From contig NC_092564.1 in NCBI RefSeq assembly GCF_037975245.1, positions 11,126,984-11,190,983 of the forward strand: a stretch of DNA of 64,000 bases, given 5' to 3'. The DNA is from Apostichopus japonicus (lineage: Eukaryota > Echinodermata > Holothuroidea > Aspidochirotida > Stichopodidae). Below, piece after piece: positions 12,395-22,880 of the stretch. The notes beneath the pieces were generated by a model that was given only the letters and a program-made list of their open reading frames with translations, did not search any database and was not told the origin of the DNA. Within the stretch, counting starts at the first letter, position 1. Each line of letters opens with the position of its first letter. Made by a program: the position numbers and the translations under genes.

Positions 12395-12812
12395 GGTATA
12401 GCTGACCCAGACCTGTTTGTTGATCAGTAGAAGACCAAGAAACCACCAAGACCTGTTTGTTGGTTTAATATAAGGTTAAGATTTGTTTGTTCAACAGTAG
12501 CTGATTAGGCCCATTTTGTTGGTCAGTGGAAGGCCAGTACCTGTTGGTCGATCAGTAGCTGATAAGGACCATTTTGTTGATCAGTGGAAGGCCAGCACCT
12601 GTTAGTCGATCAGTAGCTGACAAAGACCATTTTATCGACCAGTGTAAGGCCAAGACCGGTAAGTCGATCAGAAGCTGATATGGAACCTTTTATTGATCAG
12701 TGGAAGGCCAAGACCTGCTAGTCGATTAGTGGAAGGCCAAGATCTGTTAGTTCATCAGTGGAAGGCCAAGACCTGCTTTTTGATCGGTTGAAGACCAAGA
12801 CCTGTTATTAAA
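12395..12812 (+). repeat. Right inverted array of a 30-bp repeat
   Basis: About 13 imperfect units of GATCAGTGGAAGGCCAAGAC plus CTGTTAGTC, with variants in which GTAGCTGATAAGGACC replaces GTGGAAGGCCAAGACC. It is the reverse complement of the array at 8667-8787. Confidence 0.9.
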
Positions 12813-12850
12813 AAAAGCATGATCGAATCATGAGATTCGATAATGCTTTT
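12813..12850. repeat. Perfect-looking hairpin at the array edge
   Basis: AAAAGCAT, one mismatched base and ATCGAATC are followed by a four-base loop (ATGA) and the complementary GATTCGAT, one mismatch and ATGCTTTT. This is a 16-bp stem. It abuts the outer end of the right 30-bp array and could mark an element end. Confidence 0.7.
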
Positions 12851-12859
12851 CTTTTGAGA

Positions 12860-14200
12860 CTCTGCTCTTAGTGTTTGTTTAATTTAATTTTCCCTTTCTT
12901 TCCTCAACCTGTTCATGTTTAAGCGTCTAACTTCATCTGTTTTCTTTTACTTTGATGTATTGATATTTAAATACGAGGATATATTCACCCAGTTTAGGAA
13001 TATAAGAAAGGTAACATGACGAATTCACTCACCGGTGGCATGACATTTCAAAATTTCGTAACAAGTATTGCAAACTAATACAGACCGTATAGACCGTGGA
13101 GAAAGTGCAACAATAAAACTCCACTAAATGTGTTCTTAATACGTTCAGCAGGAGAAGTAATTTCATATGAAAGAAAGAAAACGCTACGCAAATTTGGCAA
13201 ACAAGGGATCAATTAAAATGGGGAAGCATGGTTAACGTTTCCAGTTGGTCAGGTAAGAAGCCTTCAATTGGCTTTTAATTGTTGCCGGAGGGCCTTAACA
13301 CCATATGTCCCAGTGTTGCTGAAATGGCCAGTGTCAGCTTGTAATGTAATTGTAAACTCACTGTATCATCTGGATACACGTTATCAACTGGAACAGTTCT
13401 TTACTTCAAAGCCACCGTATGAAATGGCGGCGTTAGCAACCGATAAACAAAGCTGCATTATAACGTCGTATATATATCTTTTCCTTTATAGCAACTGATG
13501 AAGCAAATGTGATTTATAATGATATTTTGCTTCACCATCGGATGTAAGAAGTTTGAAGAATAAATTGCTTACAAGTTGGAATGGGGAAGATCAGTTATTA
13601 GAACGAAATCATCGCCCAGAGCTTTCTTTGTGTACCAAAATACACATAGAAAAAAGAACGTATTTCTCTGTAAATCCATTCCCTGTCGCTTCTTTGGGTT
13701 GTATTTAACGAAATTGGGTTTTGACCCCTGATTTTAACAGTGTGAAAGGCGACAGTAGCGTAGATTGTAACTGGCATCCCCAGACATAGGCGGGGAGGGG
13801 GGCTGATGGGCTGCAGCCGCCCCAACCAAATATTTTTTGAAAAAATCGGGCAATATGCTGAGAATTTTTCGAGCACCTACTGAAAGAAGAAGAATTTACA
13901 ATGAGTGTTTTTCATTGGTTAATCTTATATTATTATTATCATTATTATACCGACTTCCCCAATAATTATAACCAATATGGAAGGGTAATAACACGGCAAA
14001 TGATTGTATGTTATTGGCATGCGAGGTAATAACCGATTCATGCCTATATGATATGCACATTAAGATGTTGAAAACTTTTGGTTGTATTTCTCGTGCAAGT
14101 CGTTACAGCAAACCCCCTCCCCCCCCCCCCCCAAATCAAGTTGCTCTCCTAAGCCTATATGTCAGCGAAGTATTGACTTGAGTAAGGTTCGCTATACTTA
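12860..14200. other. No supported gene
   Basis: A plus ORF at 13268-13498 and a minus ORF at 13598-13876 lack splice or start context. A poly-C run lies at 14107-14132. A donor-like CAG/GTAAGA at 13253 follows a short frame (MVNVSSWSG) with a good ATG context, but nothing else supports it. Confidence 0.4.
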
Positions 14201-14203
14201 CTG

Positions 14204-14272
14204 ACGGCCGGATAGTTCAGTTGTTACAAATGTAAGGATTCGTAATGTTATAGTCATTGGTTCAAATAACAT
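14204..14272 (+). repeat. tRNA-derived SINE head
   Basis: Plus-strand sequence with tRNA-like order: GGCCGGATAGTTCAGTTGTT (A-box region) and GGTTCAAATAAC (B-box region) 40 bp later. The acceptor stem does not close, so it is a SINE head and not a tRNA gene. The A/B boxes would be an internal Pol III promoter if intact. Confidence 0.55.
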
Positions 14273-14279
14273 CTTAGAC

Positions 14280-15280
14280 AAACATTCCCTTGCTATTTTC
14301 CCACATTATTTTGTATCAAGATTTCAAGCCATATAGTATTCATTAGTAATATATGTAAATATTGATTATGTTTTTTTTTTATTTATATAGATTTTGTACA
14401 ATGAAATCATGAATAGAGCGAAAGGGAAATTAGTTTCCTGATATTTCTTGAACTATTCTTATATTTACATGCGTGTGTGCATGAGATGACGAATTCAACA
14501 CAATACATATTGTCTTAAATTACATTTCAGTTTTCCACGTATATTTATTGCCAATCTACATTTTATTGTATAATAATTGTATAAAAAATTACAGTTCACC
14601 AGGCGACCTACATTGAGCCTGTAGGTAACGTTTTACGAAGCATTAGGTATTGGGTAGCTAGCTGTTAACTTAAACAGCTCAATGGTTCGAAGCTTCACAC
14701 CGGGCCCGGTGATATTCTGCCGTTAATTTGTTATCCATTAGAGTCAAGTGTGAATAATTATATACGTCAGCGGAGATGCAGGTAAGATTTGTCACATATC
14801 GATGACGTTACTACGCCCGTTTTTCAGTATTCTAGTGAAATAGCTGCAACATGTATGACTCATACATGAAGGTGGGATGTCGTAAATATCTAAGATAATT
14901 TCTATTTGAAGGAAGGAAATTATAAATTTTGCCAGGAATAAATTGACGTTAATCTGTCACGCTTTGATGTGTGTATTTATTTTGCTTGTTGAGTATACTG
15001 ATCTTTGTTCACGTGTCACGAATGCATCCTTCACGTGTATATATAGGTATAGGTTTAATAGTGTATCATCGGTTAGGCTGTCAAAAAAAAAACTATGTCA
15101 TATAGTCCTAAATTAAAGAATGTTAGAAAACTTTAAGAATATCCACAAACCTCCGTAACCCATTCTGAGAGGTTTAAACGTTGGAGATTGTCACGGAATG
15201 AAATGTACTCATGTATGCAGGAGTTCATCACTGCAGATGATCTCAAAGAAGGAATATTCGAAATTTCCCAGTGAGGAAGA
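14280..15280. other. No feature seen
   Basis: It is AT-rich sequence with poly-T and poly-A runs. I see no exon or recognisable repeat end. Confidence 0.5.
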
Positions 15281-15608
15281 CATCTACAGTCAGGGACGTA
15301 GCTAAGGCCTGATGATTGGGGGGGGGGGGGTGTAGTGGCTGAAATTCCAACTGAATGGGTTTTGGAGCCAGAAAATTCCGACTGCTGCCTTGTACCCCCC
15401 CCCCCCCCACCCCCGCACTAATCGTCAACGATACGGTCAGTGTCAGTCAGACACCCCATCTTTCGCGACTGCACTTATGTTCTGAACTTTTTTCGATACA
15501 TTTGTACCTTATATGGGGCAAAGTTCTTGCTTATGTTGATGGCACTTTTAAGCTTCCATAGATTAGCATTGGCGTTTTAATTGTATACAATAGAGAAAAT
15601 ATATATCC

Positions 15609-16047
15609 CAACGACGTAGCCAGGAGTTTGAAAGAGGGAACACCTTTTGCGATTGTTATGGAGGAGGGGTCTAAGGGGAGGGGGTGTCCCCCTCCCCTTT
15701 GAGATATTTTTGAACAATTGAAGGTCCTTAGATGCGATCTGGTGCAATTTGTTGCCAGTTTCATCATTATCATATGATATCATATTATCAGCAGATTTTG
15801 TATTCCTGTTTGAATTCTTTTACATGTTCTTTTACATAATATATCAGAAATACATTTGACGAACTTAACTGATGGACAATATAAACTTTCATATTTTGTA
15901 AGACAGCCAGATGTGCAGTGGCCTAAAAACAAATATCGTTATCGCCGTGTATTAGCAGTGTAAAAACAACAGTTTTTAAACATATTTTTCGACACTGAAA
16001 GGGGGGAGCAGTCGCCCCCCCCCCTGCTCCCCCTGGCTACGTCCCTG
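15609..16047. mobile_element. Nested hAT-type element
   Basis: The left end AACGACGTAGCCAGG and the right end CCCTGGCTACGTCCCTG are inverted. Flanks TATATCCC and TATATCCT are near-identical target duplications. The interior carries the block 'GGTCTAAGGGGAGGGGGTGT' and 'GTCCTTAGATGCGATCTGGT', shared with the element at 30530-31022. Confidence 0.6.
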
Positions 16048-16330
16048 TATATCCTGAACTTACTTGAAGCAAGCGAACAGGGTCGACCCACCCAATAGCA
16101 AAATTAATACATAAATTATCCGAATTGAAGCTGGCGAACGTTGTATTTTTTTTAAGAGTATTCAAAATCATACGAAGTTTTGTATGGTGGAGTATAAGGA
16201 TCGCGAGATACAATTTCTCAATGTGACAGTAAACGTGGTAAATATGACTGATTAAAGGTCAATTTTGATCGAAAATTTTATGTCACTCACAAATTACAAG
16301 AACATATGAAAATAAAAGTGCGACAGTCAG

Positions 16331-16430
16331 AAAAATTAGAGTGCGACAGTCGGAAATTCCGAAATGAAGCTGGCGACAGTCGGAAATTCCGACAGTCGGA
16401 AATTCCGACTGTCGCACTCAAATTTTCCAA
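16331..16430. repeat. Inverted repeat inside the outer hAT element
   Basis: The word GACAGTCGGAAATTCCGA is repeated three times, the last in an arrangement that makes a hairpin: GAGTGCGACAGTCGGAAATT on the left pairs with AATTTCCGACTGTCGCACTC read on the other strand on the right. The surrounding GAAAAATT/AATTTTCC extend the stem. Confidence 0.75.
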
Positions 16431-16678
16431 CTATCGTAATTTTTACCAAGATTGGGGGGGGGGGGTGAGACACCCCCCACACCCCCCCTCTAGCGACGTC
16501 CCTGTCTACAGTATTTATCTTCTTTTTTTTCTTTTTTTTTCTACCACCATTTCACTGTTATAAATGATACATTGCAATCGTGCAATATACTTTAAGGGCC
16601 ATCAAGTAACAAAAATATAGCAGATGTTAGTCACGATTTACCACTTTTCCTAAGACTCTGAAAAGTACGTGTTAAAAT

Positions 16679-16952
16679 CCGATACACACAGAGAACACAT
16701 GGTAACTACTGTAAGTTTTAAAGTTTTGTACCACAGTTACAACTGGATCGTGCTATACATCGGTAGCATGTGCTATTAGGATTACAGGAAGAAATGAGGA
16801 TATGTGTAATCCCAATAAATCCAGTTTTGGGATTACACACATTCTCAGTTCTTACTGTAATAAAATAGCACATTCTTCCCAATGTATCATATTTATAACT
16901 GTGGTACAAAACTAAAATTTACAGTAGTTACTGTAATCTCTGCGTGAATCGG
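16679..16952. mobile_element. Palindromic MITE, copy 1
   Basis: About 274 bp in which nearly the whole left half (GATACACACAGAGAACACAT, GGTAACTACTGTAAG...) is the inverted complement of the right half ending CTCTGCGTGAATCGG. The arms are about 110 bp with mismatches, and the element has no coding capacity. Copy 2 is at 60367-60671 and a terminal scrap at 61053-61078. A transcript would fold into one long hairpin. Confidence 0.85.
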
Positions 16953-18040
16953 CTGCTGTGAAAGACGTGGGTTGAATGCTTTCGAGTGTAGTTCCAATAT
17001 TGAAACTTTTCAGCCGATACCGTCTTCTGTTTGATCAACTTCGGTTCCTCTAACTTCCAGCTATTTTACCTTTTTCATGTGCAACATTGACTTCATATCA
17101 CCTTCCATTCACCCGTATGTGCCTCTGCCTGATATATGAGACGTACGACATGTCAAGCTATTCTCGGCTTGTATAGTACAGGATAATTTAAGATAGGACC
17201 TAATTCGTAAGGTTGTAATAAAGCTCATATTACTTTGACTGTTTAATAACCCTCGTGAGCCATTAGCAGGTTAATTTCGTCTCAGATGGCACAAAGGTTT
17301 GTTTTAAGCTAAAGTCAATTTGAGGTATGTCCACACTTATCGGGAGCAGATAGAAGTAATGTTGTGCAGCTGAATTATAACAAAAAGAACAGATGTCGAG
17401 AAATTTATGGTAATATTAAGTTCATCTTAAGAGCAAAAAGATTGCAATTTCCCTAATGTAGATTGGCTCTCGTCAGAAATAGCTGGATTGACAGTTTGAT
17501 GCAGGTTGGTTTGAAAGGAAAAATATTTTTAAAAACAGTTCAAGGTAAGAAAAACGCCTAAATAATATGTGATAATGATACTTCAGACTGGAGTACACAT
17601 GTACAAGCTCTTCATGGGGATGGGGGGGGGGGTGGTAGTCAAAATACAATTTAGTTACACAAAGAATTTATATCCCTATATATTTTCTCGACTTAAAATT
17701 GCTTGTCTATTCAGGGTTTCCAACTGAGGATTAAACACGTGTGGCTGTTCTATATTGATTTTCGAATTCCACTGCTTAAATAGTTTTCCCAACGGAATAA
17801 ATAATTAAAGTGTTAATGACCCCATTGATTTTATCATTGTCTGCCTTTTCTGACAATGAAAATGGAACGCTTGGGATAACTCTTTCTCTACTTTAAAGGA
17901 ACAGCATCCAATGAATATAAGAAACCAATACGATTGTACTGTACCATATCCTACCTGTTGTAGTCTGCAGGTCGGTGCATTGTGCAGTCTGGTTACACAT
18001 GGTTTTAGCCTTCCTCTGTATATTGTTGAAGCCTGGCTGT
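16953..18040. other. No supported gene
   Basis: It holds a poly-G run at about 17621-17632. A minus frame at 17805-18044 (STIYRGRLKPCVTRLHNAPT...) includes a CAG/GTAGGA donor but overlaps the start of the minisatellite, so I do not call it. Confidence 0.4.
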
Positions 18041-18044
18041 TCAT

Positions 18045-18435
18045 AGTGTACCCTGGCTATATAGCGTGGCTATACATACTTTAGCGTGGCTATATACCTT
18101 CTATATCCTGACTATACATAATGTAGCCTGACTATACATAATGTAGCCTGGCTATACATGCTATATCCTGGCTATACGTACTATACCCTGGCTTAACATG
18201 TTGTAGCATGGTTATACCTGGTTTTAGCCTTCCTTCATATACTGTGGTAGCCTGGCAGTTCATTTTGTATATTGATTATACATATTGTAGCCTGGCTATA
18301 GACATGTTGTAGCCTGGCTGTACCTGCGTTTAGTCTCATTTATATATTGTCATAGCCTGGCTATTGTAGCCTGGCTGCGCATGTTGTATTCTGGCTATAA
18401 ATGTCGTAGCCTGGCTATACTTGTTGAAGCATGAC
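18045..18435 (+). repeat. About 21-bp minisatellite, TAGCCTGGCTATACATGTTG
   Basis: Roughly 18 diverged units of TAGCCTGGCTATACATGTTG, with variants ending in ATGC, ACGTAC or ATAATG. The array resumes briefly at about 19104-19150 after the hAT insertion, so the element landed inside it. Confidence 0.9.
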
Positions 18436-18443
18436 TGTGTATT

Positions 18444-19095
18444 CAAGGGCGGCGGAAGCACTTTTAATCTGGGGGGGGGGCACCGACATCAAAGGGCACT
18501 TTGCAGAAATTCGATTGGACTGATGCAGCCTTATATTTAGTACCCTTGATAACTCTTATTGTATTAACTTATTGCGTATACACATCACTCCATCAACGTC
18601 CCGCCCCCCCCCCCTCAAGGAAAATATGCATACTAGCACTGCAATATCCAATGTGCAAATTGGGAAACAAGGAACAAGTTTTCTTTTGAGACAAAATGAG
18701 GTGAAATCATGCTAGTTGCTAGTGTAGGAATCTTCCAAATTAGAGTTTATTTCTTGTTAATATCTTAACCAATTTTTTTTCCATTCGAAATAGCTTTGAG
18801 TTTGACCCACAGAAATTCATTAAAAGTCAGGGGCGTAGCCAGGATTTGCAAAGTTGTGTGCTCGACTATCTGAGCGGAGCGCCACCATCGGTTGGCGCGG
18901 AGTGTACAAGAAAATTTTTGGTTTTACAACCCCTCAGATGGCCGGAAACGGCCCTTCCCGAGTGTTCATTCTGGTTCCCTGGCCTCTTGCTAACTTGAGA
19001 CACCTCAATTTTTATGTAGAAAAAGGGCACATTTTTAACCTGAGGAAAAGTGGGGGGCACTTGCCCCCTGTGCCCCCCCGGTTCCGCCGCCCTTG
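18444..19095. mobile_element. hAT-type element with exact 8-bp target duplication
   Basis: The ends CAAGGGCGGCGGAA and TTCCGCCGCCCTTG are perfect inverted repeats. TGTGTATT flanks both sides (18436-18443 and 19096-19103). The right half contains a CAGGGGCGTAGCCAGG end and the block GCGGAGCGCCACCATCGGTT, which recurs at 50.9 and 51.1 kb. There is no transposase. Confidence 0.85.
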
Positions 19096-19103
19096 TGTGT
19101 ATT

Positions 19104-20650
19104 TTATAGTCTTGCTATGCCTGGTCGTAGCTGGTCTATTAAATGTAGCATATATACGTATAACCATAGCTATAGTTACAACGTTAGATTCTGTAGAACA
19201 GAGATGTCTGCATATTTAAAGACTGTGTATGCAGTATGCGTTACTCAGGTGACTTGGTTTTGTACGGAACCGATCAGTACCGAGTCGCTTTACGTATCAA
19301 CACTATGATTCGAGAATGGATTACTCGTCGTCTAAGGTGACTTAACATAATACATCTGTATTAACTTCAGGAAAATATCATTTTCATCTTTCATCATAAA
19401 CAGATTTATATGAAGCTCATGCAGCGTTTTAGTTTGAATTGTCTTACAATATTTTTCAAGTTTGACCTTTCTACGTGAAATTATATCTTAATGCTGTTTT
19501 TCACTAAATCTTTATTTCCAGGTAAATATCAACAAACGGTACACATCCCTAAGACGTCAAGCCATAATATATATCTCCTTAACTTTGGCTTTTTTGCCTT
19601 CCTAATTTCGGGAGCTTAACCACTGAATCCTTTCATTTGTTATCGACGAAAATGATCTTAAAATTTAAATATTTGAAATTTAAAAGTTCCCACATACAAA
19701 CTATTAGAATACTGAATTATTCCCTTTATGTCATTCAATGAATATAAAGCTACCTTCTTTCTTACTTCTTTTGTTTTCTTACATTTTATTGACTGTTTTT
19801 GTTTTATTTTAATTTTATGTAATATCATTCTTACGTAGATGCGCCCCAACTGCATTCTAATCCTCATTTTACGACCAAGAAACGTACTGTTGACAGAACT
19901 TTTTAATTATAATGATGACATTAAAGCTGCCTTTAGGGTCAATGGCATGCAGCAATAATGAAAATTCAGCCTTTAACTCCAATTACTAATATAAACTGTG
20001 TTCACTAAAACGAAACATGAAATCACAAATCACAATTTAATCAGCTGCATAACTGATTTAGCAGGGAACGTGTTTAGATGAAGAGTAAGAGGAGGGGCCT
20101 GGGGGAGGGGAGGGGGCTAGAGATAATTAATGAAAAGCCCAAGGAAACGGCAATATGCAGATGATTGACTCTCAGTAACTGGCAGCAGAAAAAAACACAA
20201 AGTATAATATTTTTAAGAAATATTTTATAAAAAAAAAAAGTTTAAGGGTATATAACGATGACTCATAAACTATATATCACAGTGTAATAATAACAGATGA
20301 TATATATGTATTTATTTTTGTGATATAAAATGAGTGGATAGGAAAAAATAATTATTGTTTTCTTCTAAGACAACAGCTTCCAGGAGTCTATACAATTCCA
20401 TCGAGAATTACCTAAGCAAATACGCTTCTTTTATGTAAGCGGGAATGATCAAGGTGTATAGGATGGTGAGACTACATAAAGCCAACATATCCAGCACATG
20501 TACTTAACTTTCTTCAACTAATACACACAAAATCCTTCGTTGAAAATGATTTACAAATATTTTCTTGGAACAAGCCATCGAGCTTGTAGGTTGATTCTTA
20601 GCCAGAGATAAATCGTCAATCGTCGATCTCCTTTGAAGCCTCTGTCGCCA
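19104..20650. other. No feature seen
   Basis: The first 50 bp are the tail of the 21-bp minisatellite. The rest is AT-rich without exon signals or recognised repeats. Confidence 0.5.
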
Positions 20651-20658
20651 CCCGTCCT

Positions 20659-20667
20659 TATAAAAGG
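20659..20667 (+). promoter_or_regulatory. TATA box
   Basis: TATAAAAGG in a locally GC-richer context (CCACCCGTCCT before, TGGCATACTCC after). It lies 112 bp upstream of the ATG at 20779, leaving a normal initiation site about 30 bp downstream and a short leader with one tiny upstream ORF (ATG CAG TAG). Confidence 0.4.
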
Positions 20668-20778
20668 TGGCATACTCCTTTTAGAGTCTATATCAATCCG
20701 CCCGGATGTTCTCTTAGCTCAGGAAATAAACAAAAATGCAGTAGCAAAACATATCAGGATCGGTTTCTTTTGGCTTGC

Positions 20779-20964
20779 ATGTTAAAGAGTATGAATGGAA
20801 GTACATGTGGTGCAAACATTGGTTTAATTGAGACCCTTTTAAGCCTCTCAGAAGCAGCGTACGAAAATTGTTTACTACAGAGTGAAGAGGTTTGTTTACA
20901 AGTGACGAAAACTTCAGGCTCGGATAGCAAAAAAAAACCGCAGGGTCATGGTACGGAAAATTGA
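20779..20964 (+). CDS. Small ORF (61 aa) behind a TATA box
   Basis: An ATG opens 61 codons with a soluble, protein-like composition: MLKSMNGSTCGANIGLIETL, then LSLSEAAYENCLLQSEEVCL and a lysine-rich tail ending GHGTEN. There are three cysteines, one NGS site, no signal peptide and no membrane segment. The upstream TATA box at 20659 is the main support beyond the open frame. No homologue is recognised. A chance ORF is possible at this length. Confidence 0.35.
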   Translation: MLKSMNGSTCGANIGLIETLLSLSEAAYENCLLQSEEVCLQVTKTSGSDSKKKPQGHGTEN

Positions 20965-22240
20965 TAGTGCCATGAAAGGCTAACTTGTCAGCTATCCATT
21001 GGTGGGTAACGTTTGGCTATTGAGTACTTCTATCTAGGCTTATAGACCACGTTACTTTTGTGATTTAGTGTGTAAGTCAATGGGACTTTTAATCGGCGTA
21101 TGCTACCAAAAGTCACCAGTCTTTACAACAACGAGGTTTATCGGTCATAGTATGACAAGTTTCGCCATCCAAAAGAGGGCGCAATTACACTATCCGAAAG
21201 ACGATGCATTACCTGGTTCGGAAAATGTTCTCTCAAGGAGCCGTCGATGTATGCGTTAAGTCTGGACAGGAGTATGTTTTTATAAGAAAATGAAGGCTCT
21301 ATCCACCATGGATTGCCAAAACGTCGCAAACTAGATATGGGGTTAGGATAGGAGATGTCTCTTGTCAGTTAATAGTTCCCAAAAGCGATCAATATAAGGA
21401 TTCCTTTTAGTTTGTCCGGTTCTGAACTAGCTTAATTATTGTGTTAAAAGGAGAAAAAATGTTTCCCATTTTCTGCGCTCATGCTTTGGAAAGCTTATCA
21501 GTAGCAAAGTAACAGTTATTAATAGCCAATTAAGTTATGATTATGCTTCGATCTCTAGAATATTTAGAGGGAAGTTTATATACAGCATTAGCAAAGTTGT
21601 ACCCACGTACAGTAAATCACATAAATAATGAATACAATGTAGGATGGTTTAAATTAAAATAAAGATCTGTTTTGATGACGTGATTCTAACATAACTTAAA
21701 GGACGACGTATACGTTATGACGTCAGTCATCTCTACATGGGGGACTCGCAGTTATGAAACGTATCAATATTTCATATGTGACTGGGTGTATGGCATAGTA
21801 TTGTGTCATCAGGAAACTCCTCAGATACGAAATGAACACAATAAAGGAGTGGCCATATAGCATATTCGTGTCACATGACCGTAGAAGAGGGGTACCTAGG
21901 CCGGTGCAAACTCACGGGTCCCAGGAGTTACCACTGTAAGGTCCGAACAATCTGATCACCAACCAGCTGAAAACGAGTTAAAAATCCGAAGATTTTATTT
22001 AAAAAAAAAAAATGTCTGAAATACAGTTGTTTTTTAAAGTTCTTTTTCCGACAACCACCAACATGGGAATTGAAACGAAACCCTGCACCCCCCCCCTTAA
22101 ACAAAAAAAAATCTTACCCAAGCCCAAACCATGTTGTGCTCTGGGGAATGTGGACTCTCCTTTGTGGCTAATTTCTATTGTTTGCACTTGGACCAGGTTG
22201 CCCGTGTGCTACACCACTGGACGGTATAGTGGTGGTCGAA
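20965..22240. other. No supported gene
   Basis: Plus frames at 21068-21259 and 22012-22245 lack context. A poly-A run and a poly-C run sit near 22003 and 22087. Confidence 0.4.
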
Positions 22241-22249
22241 TATAATTGC

Positions 22250-22880
22250 TCTGTAGTAAGTGGATATATAGGTCACACTAGTGTCCCATATGTAAGAGGA
22301 GTGAATAAAGAAACTAGTTTCTCATTACATTGAGTGATTGTATGATATTATTACTGTGTCTCACTATATACGGAAATGATCGTGCCGTAGTGTATAATTA
22401 GAGTATTGGTTACTGAAACGTATAAGTGTCTCATTGTTCCTGAACTGGTTATGCGATATACGCTAATGTCTCATTATACTGGTCACATTTTAGGGTTGAT
22501 TTATAGGGACATGTTAGTGTCTTAACAGGACAGGGTTCGTATGACATATAAGTGTCTCATAACGGGTCAGCGGTTCTAGGACATATTGTAGTGATACGTT
22601 AGAGCAGATGATATAGGACATTTTGAGTGTCTCAATTCAGCTGGGACAAGGCGTCGGACATATTAGTGTTTAATCATGAAAAAGTTTACAGGACATGTTA
22701 GTGTCACATTACACGTTAGTGACGTTCAGTGGGGTGGGAAATATCAGACCAATTAATGGAAATATTAGTGTTTCGTTACGAGAGCTGTTATATGACATAT
22801 CAATCTACATTAGTATAGGCTATATCTTATAATGGGATTTATTACAGGACATATTAATAGCTCATCAATATTAGGATAAG
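22250..22880 (+). repeat. Degenerate tandem array (TTAGTGTCTCATTA...GGACATA)
   Basis: The phrase GGACATATTAGTGTCTCAT and variants recur about every 30-60 bp for 600 bp. The units are diverged and of uneven length. Confidence 0.75.

Larger units (their letters stand above)
15291..16504. mobile_element. hAT-type non-autonomous element with 8-bp target duplication
   Basis: It begins CAGGGACGTAGCTAAGG and ends with the inverted CTAGCGACGTCCCTG. An identical 8-bp TCTACAGT flanks both sides (15283-15290 and 16505-16512). Eight-base target duplications and CAGGG ends fit the hAT superfamily. There is no transposase ORF. A second element of the same family (about 15609-16047) is inserted inside it. 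Confidence 0.75.

Noticed and set aside
14204-14272. tRNA gene
   Set aside because: A- and B-box-like words are present but the acceptor and anticodon stems do not pair; a SINE head explains it better.
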